The notes: generated by a model from the letters alone, not told the origin. 64,000 nt of DNA from Brevundimonas sp. G8 (GCF_902506205.1 NZ_LR732816.1:248001-312000), one strand, 5' to 3'; counted from the first letter of the stretch, positions 9,406 through 18,773 are shown. Translations and numbers: made by a program.

Positions 9406-10643
9406 CAGAACAGGCTCAACTGTTCAGGCGTGCGGCTGGTCACGCGCGCCCTCAGGTCCGCCGCATCCGTCAGCCCGCCCGGCGTCCAATCCAGCGCCGT
9501 GATGAACGGCCGGATCTTGGCCACCGACCGAGTCAGCCGGCCGACATCCTCCAACCGCAAGGTCCGATAGCGTCGAACCGACACGATCCGGTCCACCGCC
9601 TTCACGCCCAACCCCGGCACCCGCAGCAGCATCTCGCGCGGCGCCCGGTTCACATCGACCGGAAACTGCTCACGCTTGTTCAGCGCCCAGGCCAGTTTGG
9701 GATCGACCGCCAGGTCCAGCATGCCGTCCGACGCCCCCTCACCGATCTCTGGCGCGGAAAAGCCGTAGAACCGCATCAGCCAGTCGGCTTGATAGAGGCG
9801 GTGCTCGCGCATCAGCGGCGGCTTGGACAGGGGCAGGATCGCGCTGGAATCCGGGATCGGGCTGAACGCCGAATAATAGACCCGCCGCAAGCCATAGCCG
9901 CCGTACAGCGACGCGCTGCGCTCCAGGATTTCGGTGTCCGGCGCGCCGTCGGCGCCGATGATCAACTGGGTGCTCTGGCCGCCCGGCGCGAACTTCGGCG
10001 GCTTTATCTTGTCGCCTTTGCCTGGCTTGGCTGCCTCGACGCCCAGCCGCACCTGGCTCATGGCCTTCTTGATGACGCCTACGTCCTTCTGTGGCGCCAG
10101 TCGGGCCAGGGCCTCGTCGCGCGGCAGTTCGATATTGGCCGACAGACGGTCGGCGTACAGGCCCGCCATCTCCACCAGTTTGGGATCGGCCTCGGGGATC
10201 AGCTTCAGATGGATATAGCCTCGGAAGTCGTGAACCTCGCGGAGGGTCTTTGCGATTAGAACCAGCTGTTCCATCGTATAGTCGCCGGATCGAATGATGC
10301 CCGACGACAGGAACAGCCCTTCGATATAATTCCGCTTGTAGAAATTCAGCGTCAGATCGACGACCTCGTCCACATCGAACCGCGCCCGCTCCACATTCGA
10401 CGACACCCGATTGATGCAATAGGCGCAGTCGTAGATGCAGAAGTTGGTCAGCAGGATCTTCAGCAGGCTGATGCACCGCCCATCCGGCGTATAGGCGTGG
10501 CAGATGCCCATGCCCTCGGTCGAGCCGATCCCCTTACCGCCGACAGAGTTCCGTTTCGACGTCCCCGACGACGAGCAGGACGCATCGTATTTCGCCGCGT
10601 CAGCGAGGACGGACAGTTTTCGACGCAGATCGAGACGAGCCAT
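9405..10643 (-). CDS. Putative DNA modification/repair radical SAM protein (TIGR03916)
   Basis: A 412-aa radical SAM enzyme. The CX3CX2C cluster is NFCIYDCAYC (Cys69, 73, 76). The N-terminus has the family's GKGIGSTEGMGICHAYTPDGR segment in broken form here (residues 37-57). The C-terminus has a helix-hairpin-helix DNA-binding motif (LLRVPGLGVKAVDRI), so a DNA or nucleotide substrate is likely. It is always paired in genomes with a TIGR03915 protein; here that partner is fused to UdgX and overlaps by 1 bp. The ATG at 10643 is two bases from a LexA box, pointing to SOS control. No Shine-Dalgarno is visible, and the transcript may be nearly leaderless. Confidence 0.92.
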   Translation of the reverse strand: MARLDLRRKLSVLADAAKYDASCSSSGTSKRNSVGGKGIGSTEGMGICHAYTPDGRCISLLKILLTNFCIYDCAYCINRVSSNVERARFDVDEVVDLTLNFYKRNYIEGLFLSSGIIRSGDYTMEQLVLIAKTLREVHDFRGYIHLKLIPEADPKLVEMAGLYADRLSANIELPRDEALARLAPQKDVGVIKKAMSQVRLGVEAAKPGKGDKIKPPKFAPGGQSTQLIIGADGAPDTEILERSASLYGGYGLRRVYYSAFSPIPDSSAILPLSKPPLMREHRLYQADWLMRFYGFSAPEIGEGASDGMLDLAVDPKLAWALNKREQFPVDVNRAPREMLLRVPGLGVKAVDRIVSVRRYRTLRLEDVGRLTRSVAKIRPFITALDWTPGGLTDAADLRARVTSRTPEQLSLF

Positions 10644-10644
10644 T

Positions 10645-10659
10645 GTTCATGATACGTTC
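10645..10659. promoter_or_regulatory. LexA (SOS) box at the start of the radical SAM/UdgX cassette
   Basis: The sequence GTTC-ATGATAC-GTTC matches the alphaproteobacterial LexA operator exactly. It ends two bases from the radical SAM start codon, so bound LexA would block initiation at this promoter. The only other gene here, flgL, ends 50 bp away and is transcribed toward the box. Confidence 0.85.
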
Positions 10660-10708
10660 TCGCACGATGATCGGTCCAGCGTGGCCGTTTCTTTTTTAAT
10701 GCCGCCGC

Positions 10709-11674
10709 TTAACGCAGCAGATTCAGCAGCGACGTATTCTTCAGCGAGTTGATGATCTGGGCCGAGGCCTCGATGGCGACCTGGGCCATCTGCAGGTCCG
10801 TGATCGCGCGCGCGGGATCATAGCCGGACTTGTCCTGCATCATCTTCTGCAGGGCCGTCTTCTGGCCCTCCTGAGAGTCCAGCGCCGCCTCGACATGGTT
10901 CTGGATCAGGCCGTTCTTGGCGGTCTGGTTGGTCAGGCCGACGTTCGCCTTGTCCAGTTCGCCCAGCTGCGCCTTCAGGAAGGCCGTGACGTCGGCGTTC
11001 GGCTGGCCGGTCAAGGTTCCAGCCCCGGCCGGCGTATAGGTCACCCCACCCACGGTCACCGGCGTGCCGTTCTGGAAGGCCTGGATGTTGCGGAACACCT
11101 CCGTCAACGGGCCGCCGATCTCGCTGGCCAGGAAGCCGGTCTCGACCGTCGTCTTCTCGTCGACGCGTGACTTCTGCTTCAGCGTGTCGTTGGCGAAGGT
11201 CGAGGCGACCGAGGGCGCCGTCGCCAGATCGGCCATGGTTCCCGCCGTCGCCGGAGCGATGTCGCCCTGACCGCCCGCGAACAGATATGACCCCTGGTGC
11301 TCGGCATTCAGTCCGCCTTGGACCGTTTGATACTGTAGGCCCAACTCTGTCATCAGGTTGGTGATATTGCCCGCCGCCATACTGGTGGCGATGGCTTCGC
11401 GCGCGCCGGTTCCGCCCTCGTAGATGCGGCTCATGGCCAGGTCCTGCGCGCTCAACCGCGCCGCCACGGCCTCTCCGGTGGAGATGAAGCCGTCCAGACG
11501 CGCCTGGGTCGAGGTCAGGCTGGTCAATTGTTCGGCGCCCCGACCATAGCCGGACATGTCGGTGGCGATCTTCTCGCTGTCGATCCGTTCTTGCGCCTGC
11601 TGCGCGCGGCTTTGTGCATTCATCAGGCTGAGCAGGGCCGACTGGTAGTTCCCGTGGGTCGCGACGCGCGTCAT
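10709..11674 (-). CDS. flgL: Flagellar hook-associated protein FlgL (HAP3)
   Basis: A 321-aa hook-filament junction protein, exported by the flagellar type III system. The N-terminus (MTRVATHGNYQSALLSLMNA) and C-terminal heptads (DLQMAQVAIEASAQIINSLK...LLNLLR) are the paired coiled-coil segments of the flagellin/FlgL fold. Its ATG overlaps the flgK stop as ATGA, so it is the second gene of the flgK-flgL unit. It corresponds to the Caulobacter flaN transcription unit by position. Confidence 0.93.
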   Translation of the reverse strand: MTRVATHGNYQSALLSLMNAQSRAQQAQERIDSEKIATDMSGYGRGAEQLTSLTSTQARLDGFISTGEAVAARLSAQDLAMSRIYEGGTGAREAIATSMAAGNITNLMTELGLQYQTVQGGLNAEHQGSYLFAGGQGDIAPATAGTMADLATAPSVASTFANDTLKQKSRVDEKTTVETGFLASEIGGPLTEVFRNIQAFQNGTPVTVGGVTYTPAGAGTLTGQPNADVTAFLKAQLGELDKANVGLTNQTAKNGLIQNHVEAALDSQEGQKTALQKMMQDKSGYDPARAITDLQMAQVAIEASAQIINSLKNTSLLNLLR

Positions 11675-13788
11675 TGCAGGATTCCGATCAGAACGTCGTA
11701 CATGTCCTTGCTCGCCTGGATCAGGCGCGCAGAGGCGTTATAGGCTTGCTGGAAGGTGGTCATATTGACCAGTTCCTCGTCCATATTGACCCCTTCTGCC
11801 GAGGTGCGACGGCTGTCCGCCTCCTTGGCCAGGGCGGACGCGGTCTCGCTGCGGGTCTTGGCGGCCGAGGCCTTGCCGCCGATCTCGCCGGCGAAGTCCG
11901 CCGCATAGGACGACAGGGTCTTGGTCCCGCCCGAGTTTCCGCCGGCTGCGCCAAAGGTGACGTTCTTCTTGCCTACGTCGCCCAGCCCCAGCCCGCCGCG
12001 CCCATCGCTCTTGCTCAACGCCGGCGTTCCCGCCGCCGCCGACATGTTCAGTTGCGCCAGGGCCAGTTTGCCGGGGTCCTGCTGGATGTCGCTGCGGACC
12101 GTATAGGCTTCGGCGCGCGTCGATCCGGTCGCGCCCAGGCCGAACAGTTGCGACATCGATACGCCGGACGGATCCTGGGTCGTGCCGTCCTTGACCACGC
12201 TCATGGTGGTGACGGAGGGGTCGTAGGCCTTGAACGACAGCTTGCCCACGGCATCCAGGCTGAAGGCGCCGTAGCGACCCACGCCCGTGATCGGATCGTT
12301 CAGCGCGCCCAACATCTCGCCCATCGTGCCCGTGCCGGCGGGGACCGAGACGGTGATGTCGCGCTGGCGCGACCCCGATTCACCGGCGAAACGCAGCGTC
12401 AGGCTCTCGCCCGGATCGAAGCCGTGTTGCGACGTCAGGGTCAGCCCGGTCTCGTAGAAGCTGGGCGTGTTGGTCGAGACCAGATCGTTCAGCCCGAACC
12501 AGTGCGAGAAGCCACGACCGCCCTTGGCGCTGGGCGATGTCGCATCGTCGGCGATGGCGACGCCGTTTGCGCCCGCGCCGTCCAGTTGCAGCCGGCCTTC
12601 CGAGAAGCTGGCCGTCGCCGCCCCGCCCATCTGTGCATTCAGCACGCTGAGGAAGGTCGAAGGATCGGCCGCCACGCCATTCACGGTCATCGTGGCGCCG
12701 GAGAAGACGATCTGGGCCGAGGCCTGAACCACGCCGGCCGCATTGACCGCCGTGATCGTGGTCGTGCCGGTAAAGCCGGTCAGGGCGTTTTCCAGCGACT
12801 GACCCGTGTTGCGTCCGGCCAGGGTGGTCGGCGCCGGCACGCTGCTGTTGGCATTGTGGGCGCGGTTCAGTTCGTCCGCCAGCTTGGCGGTCAGCTCGCT
12901 CAAGCGCGCCGCAGCCGCCGGCGCATCGACATCGCGGATCTCGATCAAACCCTTGATCTGCCCAGACGACACCCCGTCCAGCAGAGGCCAGCGCGTGCCG
13001 CTCGGCTCGGTGATCATGATGTCGGAGAAGGCCGTCATGGCGCCGACCGTCCCGGCCGCCTGATAGGACAGGGTCGCGGCGCCTTCGCCCACCAGGGTCG
13101 TGCCGGCGTTTGTGCGCAGGGTCACGCCGCCGTTCGAGCGGGCCTCGACCTTCACATCCATATATTTCGACAACTCGTTGATCAGGCCGAGTTGTGCGTT
13201 CTGTGCGCCGGTCACGTCCTCATTGGTGACCGTGCCGGAAGCGATGGTCTTGTTCAGCTTGGCGATCTGCTCCAGCAGCGGATTGACGGTCTCGATCGCG
13301 CTTTGCAGACGGCCGTCCGCTTCCTGGCGCGCGGACTGGATTTGGGCCGCGATGCCCGAGGCCTGGTTGAAGATCGCCTGGGTCTTGTAAATCGTGTCCT
13401 GACGCCCGGCGGACGAGGTCGGGCTTTCGGCCAGGGTGGCGTAGCTGGCGAACAGCTTGTCGACCTGGGCGAAGAAGTTGCTGTCGCTGCTGGGATCGCC
13501 GAACTGGTTCTGAATCTGGTCGTAAAGCTCGTAACGCACGGTCTGGCGCGCCGCGTCCGCACCCGCGCTCAGGCTTGCCGCTTGCAAAAACCGATCGGTC
13601 GCCAGACGAACTCGCGTGACATCGACGCCGGAGCCATAGCCGTTGGTGACGGCGGCGGATTGATCGGCGACCTTGCGGATGTATCCGGGCGTGTCGACGT
13701 TGGCGATATTGTCGGCGGTGACGCGCAACTGAGCCTGGGCGGTCTTCAGCCCCGACGTCGCGATGTTCATGATCGAGTTCAGCGACAT
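11671..13788 (-). CDS. flgK: Flagellar hook-associated protein FlgK (HAP1)
   Basis: A 705-aa hook-filament junction protein. The N-terminus (SIMNIATSGLKTAQAQLRVTADNIANVDTPGY region, residues 5-36) is the rod/hook family signature with the ANVDTPGY motif. The C-terminus (NMDEELVNMTTFQQAYNASAR) is the FlgK signature. The central domains are variable and longer than in enterobacteria (about 550 aa). It begins the minus-strand unit and is driven by the sigma-54 promoter at 13930. Confidence 0.95.
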   Translation of the reverse strand: MSLNSIMNIATSGLKTAQAQLRVTADNIANVDTPGYIRKVADQSAAVTNGYGSGVDVTRVRLATDRFLQAASLSAGADAARQTVRYELYDQIQNQFGDPSSDSNFFAQVDKLFASYATLAESPTSSAGRQDTIYKTQAIFNQASGIAAQIQSARQEADGRLQSAIETVNPLLEQIAKLNKTIASGTVTNEDVTGAQNAQLGLINELSKYMDVKVEARSNGGVTLRTNAGTTLVGEGAATLSYQAAGTVGAMTAFSDIMITEPSGTRWPLLDGVSSGQIKGLIEIRDVDAPAAAARLSELTAKLADELNRAHNANSSVPAPTTLAGRNTGQSLENALTGFTGTTTITAVNAAGVVQASAQIVFSGATMTVNGVAADPSTFLSVLNAQMGGAATASFSEGRLQLDGAGANGVAIADDATSPSAKGGRGFSHWFGLNDLVSTNTPSFYETGLTLTSQHGFDPGESLTLRFAGESGSRQRDITVSVPAGTGTMGEMLGALNDPITGVGRYGAFSLDAVGKLSFKAYDPSVTTMSVVKDGTTQDPSGVSMSQLFGLGATGSTRAEAYTVRSDIQQDPGKLALAQLNMSAAAGTPALSKSDGRGGLGLGDVGKKNVTFGAAGGNSGGTKTLSSYAADFAGEIGGKASAAKTRSETASALAKEADSRRTSAEGVNMDEELVNMTTFQQAYNASARLIQASKDMYDVLIGILQ

Positions 13789-13928
13789 TGACGCATCTCC
13801 CCCGCCCTACCCGGCAACCGCTGCACTGTCGCGCGCAGTTCTTGCCCAGCCACGCGCCGCCCCCGCTCATGCAGAGCGTTGTTTTTCAACAGGATCACAG
13901 ATCGGGCGGCCGTCATGATCGGCAAGAC

Positions 13929-13946
13929 GCGCAAAGGTCGGGCCAA
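13929..13946 (-). promoter_or_regulatory. Sigma-54 promoter for flgK-flgL
   Basis: Read on the minus strand this is TTGGCCCGACCTTTGCGC. The -24 GG (13944-13943) and the -12 GC (13932-13931) are exactly 10 bp apart, the required spacing. Transcription should start near 13919, giving a leader of about 130 bases before the flgK start. Confidence 0.85.
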
Positions 13947-14000
13947 CAGCGCCAGATACGGTTTTGGGACTGGGCGCGCGTCGAAGGGCGTTCGTCCACA

Positions 14001-14018
14001 GCCGGGCAAAAAATGGCG
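14001..14018. promoter_or_regulatory. Candidate FlbD-binding (ftr-like) site
   Basis: GCCGGGCAAAAAATGGCG is a GC-flanked A-run with partial dyad symmetry. It lies about 60 bp from the -24 of one promoter and 85-100 bp from the other, a suitable position for an enhancer that serves both sigma-54 promoters. Assignment to FlbD is by analogy with the Caulobacter flaN-flbG region; I could not compare it with an exact consensus. Confidence 0.45.
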
Positions 14019-14103
14019 ATAGCGCGGCAATAAACGACCGCCGCCATGACGACCGCCCATCGGACGGCCTGCATTACCCACTGTTTTTGCTCGACTAAGG
14101 TCT

Positions 14104-14120
14104 TGGCCCGACCCTTGCGT
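14104..14120 (+). promoter_or_regulatory. Sigma-54 promoter for fliK-flgD-flgE
   Basis: The sequence TGGCCCGACCCTTGCGT has -24 GG at 14105-14106 and -12 GC at 14117-14118, separated by 10 bp. It is nearly identical to the promoter of the divergent flgK unit. The predicted start of transcription is near 14130. Confidence 0.88.
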
Positions 14121-14187
14121 TGATGGCGGCGAACCCTTGGGCGCAGCAGGCGCCGACCTTACCCCTTACGAAAGCCGCCGCGCTTCC

Positions 14188-16131
14188 ATGTCGATCGCCT
14201 CCGCCCTGTTTGCGCCTGCCGCTCCGGTTTCGACCGGAACGACGGCTGCTGGCATGGGCGCAGACATGGCGGAGGCCAACCTGTTTTCCAGTAAGGTCGC
14301 TTTGGCCCTGGACGCAGGCCTCGACAATGCGCCGGTCGAACGGGTCGCGCCGGGTCGTTTGACGACCGCTCAATCCCTCGGCGTCGTCCTGACCCAAGCC
14401 GTCGGTGACGAAACGAACGCCGTCGCGCCTGACCTGACGGTCGAAGTCCCCGCACCGGTCACGATCGAGACTGCCGACTCCCAAACCCTGCCCGTCGCCT
14501 CAAACGAGACGGCGAGAGCAACCGAAGACGCCGCGAACGATGACGATGCGGCAAGCGTCACCATCACGTCCTCCCCCTTCTCCACCCCGCAGCCGACGGC
14601 ACCGGTTGCGCCACTGACGTCTGCGACACCGCAGTCGTTGGCCGTGGAAGTGGCCGCTGAGCAAACCGCCGAGACCACGCCCCCGACGGCGACAACTATC
14701 GATTTAAGGGCGCCGCAAGGCGTGGCGACGCCCACGCCCTTCTCTTCGGTGAAAGTGTCGTCGGTGGCAGCGCTCCCGACCAAGACAGACGTTGCTGCAT
14801 CGGATGTCTTCGCCGCGCCGGCTTCGTCATCGACCGAGGCCAACGCCAAAACTGCTGCTAGCCTCGCTCTACCCGAAGCCGTCCAAGCGATAGCAACCGA
14901 ACTCGGCGATCTTCTAACGACCGTAAAGGCGGCGCCGGCGTCGGCGGCAAAGATTTCCGACAAGGCCACGGCCGACAATGACCAGAGCGAACCTGCTCAG
15001 TCGGCGTCGGCAAACGTTCAGAAGTCCCCCGCCGAACCCACGGCTGCGGTTCGACCTATGGCGGATGCCGCGACGCTGACCACCGCCGCGCCGGACATCG
15101 CCAACGCCGCCGCTCAGGCGGCGCCAGCTGACAGCGCCAAGCCGTCCGCACCATCGCCCATCGCCCAGGCCATGACGGCCGCCCAGATCCCGACGGCCCA
15201 GGTTCAGATTTCGGTCGCCGCGGCGTCGAAACCGGCGCTGGCCGTATCGGCCGATATCGCGGCAGCGGTGGTGGTGGCTAAACTGTCCGCCAAATCCGAA
15301 ACGGCCGCCGCATACGACCAACCCGCCGAGGCCGCATCCAGCGACACGCCGTCGCAAACGCTGCCCACGCCCACCCAAGCCGCGCCGCCGCTTAAGCCCT
15401 TGCGCCACGAACTGGCGCAGCAAACCAGCAACGCCGCCACGACGCCCGTCTCGGCCGAAACGACCGATGCGAAGACGACGGTCGTAGAGACCACGTCTCT
15501 GGCGGACGCCGGCGCCGCCTCGGCCCTGTCGGCCAAGTCGACGGCGACGACCGAAACGGCCGCCACCCCGGCGCCTCTCGCGGTCGCCCCTACCGTTGCA
15601 CAAACGACCAGCGCGGGGGCCGCCGACACCCAGGCGATCCAGCAGGCCGTCGCGCCTGATCGCGACCTGGGCCTCTCGACCCTGTCGCGCGCGACTGTCG
15701 AGACCACCGCCCAACTCGCCGCCCAGATTGCGCGCAGGTTGGACAGCCGTTCGACCCGGTTCGACATGGTGCTGACGCCGGAAGACCTGGGCCGTGTGGA
15801 TGTCAGCCTGGAGATCGGCAAGGACGGTCAGCTTTCCGCCCGCCTGGCTTTCGACAATCCGGCCGCCGCCGCCGACCTGAAGGGTCGCGCCGACGAACTG
15901 CGCCGCCAGCTTCAGGACGCCGGCTTCCAGGTCGCGGGTGATGCGCTCGATTTTTCCCAACGCGACCCCTCGGCAGGCAACGGCGGCGCCTTCGACCGCC
16001 AGCAGCAACGCAACGCCCTGTTCGCCGGCGGCTCTCGCCTGGCGGCCCAGGCCGACACCCCCATCGTCCCGGCGCCCGGCGCCTGGATCAACCATTCCCA
16101 GACGCCTGAGCGCGTCGATCTGAAGGTCTGA
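14188..16131 (+). CDS. fliK: Flagellar hook-length control protein FliK
   Basis: About 647 aa from the ATG at 14188; a TTG at 14137 in the same frame is possible but lies only about 7 bases from the predicted transcription start. Most of the protein is low-complexity Ala/Thr/Pro/Ser sequence, as expected for the molecular ruler. The C-terminal Flg_hook domain is clear (LTPEDLGRVDVSLEIGKDG, then a helix with RADELRRQLQDAGFQV). It is exported and sets hook length through FlhB. It is the first gene of the hook operon; flgD starts 4 bp after its stop. Confidence 0.9.
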   Translation: MSIASALFAPAAPVSTGTTAAGMGADMAEANLFSSKVALALDAGLDNAPVERVAPGRLTTAQSLGVVLTQAVGDETNAVAPDLTVEVPAPVTIETADSQTLPVASNETARATEDAANDDDAASVTITSSPFSTPQPTAPVAPLTSATPQSLAVEVAAEQTAETTPPTATTIDLRAPQGVATPTPFSSVKVSSVAALPTKTDVAASDVFAAPASSSTEANAKTAASLALPEAVQAIATELGDLLTTVKAAPASAAKISDKATADNDQSEPAQSASANVQKSPAEPTAAVRPMADAATLTTAAPDIANAAAQAAPADSAKPSAPSPIAQAMTAAQIPTAQVQISVAAASKPALAVSADIAAAVVVAKLSAKSETAAAYDQPAEAASSDTPSQTLPTPTQAAPPLKPLRHELAQQTSNAATTPVSAETTDAKTTVVETTSLADAGAASALSAKSTATTETAATPAPLAVAPTVAQTTSAGAADTQAIQQAVAPDRDLGLSTLSRATVETTAQLAAQIARRLDSRSTRFDMVLTPEDLGRVDVSLEIGKDGQLSARLAFDNPAAAADLKGRADELRRQLQDAGFQVAGDALDFSQRDPSAGNGGAFDRQQQRNALFAGGSRLAAQADTPIVPAPGAWINHSQTPERVDLKV

Positions 16132-16135
16132 CCCC

Positions 16136-16864
16136 ATGGTCGACGCCGTCACAACCAATGCCGCAGCCGGTCGGGTAACCGGCGGCACCAAGGCCCTGGC
16201 CTCGAACTTCGAGACCTTCCTGACGCTGCTCACCACGCAGATGAAGAACCAGGACCCCTTGTCGCCGCTCGATTCCAATCAGTTCACCTCCCAGTTGACC
16301 CAGATGGCGGGCGTCGAGCAGCAACTGCTAACCAACGACCTGCTGACCAGCCTGCTGTCGGCGCAGTCCGCAGGCGGTCTCGACAACGCCGCCAACTACA
16401 TCGGCAAGAGCGTGACCGCCGCCTGGACGGCGACCGAGTTCAACGACGGCAAGGCGACCTGGGCCTACGAACTGGGCGCCGACGCCGAAAAGGCCACGCT
16501 GCAGGTCGTCGACAGCAAGGGGGCCGTCGTCTGGGAAGGCGCTGCGCCCGACAAGACGTCCGGCCTGCACACCTTCAACTGGGACGGCAAGTTGAAGGAC
16601 GGCGGCACGGCCGCAGACGGCGGCGTCTATACCCTCAAGATCGCCGCGACCAACGCCACCGGCGCCAAGGTCGACGCCCAGGCCCTGATCCAGGGCCGGG
16701 TGACCGGCGTCGAAATGTACAACGGCGCGCCGTACCTGGTGATCGGCGACTCCATCCTTCCGCTTTCGACCGTGATCTCGCTGAACGAGATCAAGGCGCA
16801 GGCCGACAACGACACTGACGATACGGAGAATCCGAACGTCCCCACCGAGGAGGCGGCCGCATGA
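16136..16864 (+). CDS. flgD: Flagellar hook assembly protein FlgD
   Basis: A 242-aa hook cap (scaffold) protein. The N-terminal signature is present (FLTLLTTQMKNQDPLSPLD, FTSQLTQMAGVEQQL). The C-terminal half has the FlgD Tudor-like and Ig-like parts (TFNWDGKLKDGG..ADGGVYTLKI). It lies 4 bp after fliK and 48 bp before flgE, the standard fliK-flgD-flgE order. Confidence 0.95.
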   Translation: MVDAVTTNAAAGRVTGGTKALASNFETFLTLLTTQMKNQDPLSPLDSNQFTSQLTQMAGVEQQLLTNDLLTSLLSAQSAGGLDNAANYIGKSVTAAWTATEFNDGKATWAYELGADAEKATLQVVDSKGAVVWEGAAPDKTSGLHTFNWDGKLKDGGTAADGGVYTLKIAATNATGAKVDAQALIQGRVTGVEMYNGAPYLVIGDSILPLSTVISLNEIKAQADNDTDDTENPNVPTEEAAA

Positions 16865-16912
16865 TGCGATCCGCCGCCTTCCCGATGACCTTCATTTAAG
16901 GAGCGTTCTTCC

Positions 16913-18670
16913 ATGAGCCTCAATAGTGCAATGCTGGCCGGCGTGTCCGGTCTCGCCGCCAACTCCGCCGCCCTGGCGGCCATTTCCCAGAACATCGCCA
17001 ACGTCAACACGGTCGGCTACAAGCGCACGGCCAGCGAGTTCCAGACACTGGTCAACAGCCAGTCCTCATCCGGCGGCAGCTATTCCGCCGGCGGCGTGAC
17101 CACCAACACGCGGTCGTTCGTCAGCCAGGAAGGCCAGCTTCAGCGCACGACCTCCAGCACCGACCTCGCCGTAAGCGGCCAGGGCTTCTTCGTCACGACG
17201 ACCCAGGCCGAGAACGTCGGTTCGACCGACACCCGCCTGTTCACCCGCGCCGGCGCCTTCACCGTCGACAAGCAAGGCTATCTGAAAAACAGCGCCGGTC
17301 TGTACCTGCAAGGCTGGCCCGTCGATTCCAACGGCGAGATCTCGACCGATCCGTCGGACCTGTCGCGCCTGCGCTCGATCAACATCGGTTCGGTCGGCGG
17401 CACCGCCGAACCGACAACCCGCGTCCAGATCAACGCCAACCTGCGGTCCAGCCAGGACCCAGCCGCCGCCGCCAGCGCCCAATCCTACAAGGGCGTGGCC
17501 GACACCGCGACACCGTCGGTCGCGCACGATGTCTCGGTCCGCTACACGCGCACCGGCGCCAACACCCATGACGTCGTCATCAAGTCTGGCACGCAGAGGA
17601 TCAACGGCGCCGCGACCTTCGACCCAGCCACCGGCGCTCTAACCGGCCTGACGGTCACGGGTGCGAACGCAGGCACGGCGACCCCGATCGGCACGCCGCC
17701 GACGCAGTTGCAGTTCACGCCGGCGACCGGCACGCCTTACACGGTCAACCTGGCGGACATCGGACTGGGCAATGGCAACGTGGCCAAGACCAAGTATGAC
17801 CCGTCGGTCAACTCGATGGCCATGTACAACGCCGACGACGACAACCCCGTCGGCGTCAAACCCGACTTTAAGATGAACATCCCTGTCTCGGACTCCAAGG
17901 GCGGCCAGCGCAATCTGGAAATCCGCTTCATCAAGAGCGACGAGCCGAACATCTGGTACGCGGAAGTCGTTTCCGTGCCGGCGAGCGATGTCGTGACCGG
18001 CGCGCCGTACTCCAACGGCCAGATCAAGATCGGCAAGATCGCCTTCACCCCGTCGGGTCGCCTCGACGTGGAAACGATGAAGGCCTGGCCGGCGGGCACG
18101 GGTCTGTTCGACGATCCGACCATGGCCACGCTCGACTTCGGCAAGTCCGATCCGAACAACCTGGCCATGGCGCCGGGTCAGGTCGCCTGGGCCGACGGCC
18201 TGGGCATTGCCGCCCAAGGTGTGACGCTGGATCTTAACACCTCCGCTGGCGGCCTCAGCCAGTTGAACACCGCCTCGGTGGTGCAATCGACCGTCACCAA
18301 CGGCACGGCCTTCGGCAATCTGAGCGAGATCAAGATCGACGAAGGCGGCTTCGTCACCGCCATCTTCGACAATGGCGTGATGCGTCGCATCGCCCAGGTC
18401 GCGGTCGCCACCTTCCCCAGCCCCGACAGCCTTCGTGAAGTGTCCGGCAACGCCTACGCCGTCAGCCTTCAGTCCGGCACCTTTAACCTAAAGGCCGCCG
18501 GCACGGGCGGCGCAGGCGAGATCGCGGCCAAGCAGTTGGAGTCCTCGACGGTCGATCTGTCCGCGGAATTCACCGGCCTGATCACCACCCAAAGGGCCTA
18601 CTCCGCCTCGTCCAAGATCATTACCACGGCCGATGAAATGCTGGCCGAGCTGATCAACATCAAACGCTGA
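16913..18670 (+). CDS. flgE: Flagellar hook protein FlgE
   Basis: A 585-aa hook subunit. The N-terminus has the flagellar rod/hook signature (NIANVNTVGYKRT) and the C-terminus the matching helix (EFTGLITTQRAYSASSKIIT...DEMLAELINIKR). The central D2-like region (about 150-450) is large, as in Caulobacter (about 591 aa). AAGGAG lies 9 bases before the ATG. The gene ends the operon; sciP follows 172 bp later with its own upstream signals. Confidence 0.96.
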   Translation: MSLNSAMLAGVSGLAANSAALAAISQNIANVNTVGYKRTASEFQTLVNSQSSSGGSYSAGGVTTNTRSFVSQEGQLQRTTSSTDLAVSGQGFFVTTTQAENVGSTDTRLFTRAGAFTVDKQGYLKNSAGLYLQGWPVDSNGEISTDPSDLSRLRSINIGSVGGTAEPTTRVQINANLRSSQDPAAAASAQSYKGVADTATPSVAHDVSVRYTRTGANTHDVVIKSGTQRINGAATFDPATGALTGLTVTGANAGTATPIGTPPTQLQFTPATGTPYTVNLADIGLGNGNVAKTKYDPSVNSMAMYNADDDNPVGVKPDFKMNIPVSDSKGGQRNLEIRFIKSDEPNIWYAEVVSVPASDVVTGAPYSNGQIKIGKIAFTPSGRLDVETMKAWPAGTGLFDDPTMATLDFGKSDPNNLAMAPGQVAWADGLGIAAQGVTLDLNTSAGGLSQLNTASVVQSTVTNGTAFGNLSEIKIDEGGFVTAIFDNGVMRRIAQVAVATFPSPDSLREVSGNAYAVSLQSGTFNLKAAGTGGAGEIAAKQLESSTVDLSAEFTGLITTQRAYSASSKIITTADEMLAELINIKR

Positions 18671-18773
18671 TCGGCGAGTAAGTAAGCGTTAGTCTCGATG
18701 AATCGTCGCGCAATCAAGGTTGACAGAGTCGTTCGCGCAGGGACGGATTTTATCCGTTCCTTCACCACGACGC

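Larger units (their letters stand above)
13789..14187. other. Divergent flagellar promoter region between flgK and fliK
   Basis: About 400 bp without a supported gene. It holds two divergent sigma-54 promoters whose cores differ by one base pair, and a candidate FlbD-binding site between them. This is the same arrangement as the Caulobacter flaN-flbG divergent region, where FlbD binds ftr elements between the promoters. Confidence 0.8.

Noticed and set aside
13839-13860. A second sigma-54-like match on the minus strand (GGGCAAG...GCGCG)
   Set aside because: The -12 element is poor (GCGC in place of TTGC), while the match at 13929-13946 is near-perfect.
16861-16899. A 12-codon frame overlapping the flgD stop
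   Set aside because: Too short to support; it probably reflects chance between flgD and the flgE ribosome binding site.
18741-18760. A hairpin (ACGGAT / ATCCGT) after flgE as a terminator
   Set aside because: The stem is short and has no T-run; it may only mark the promoter region of sciP.
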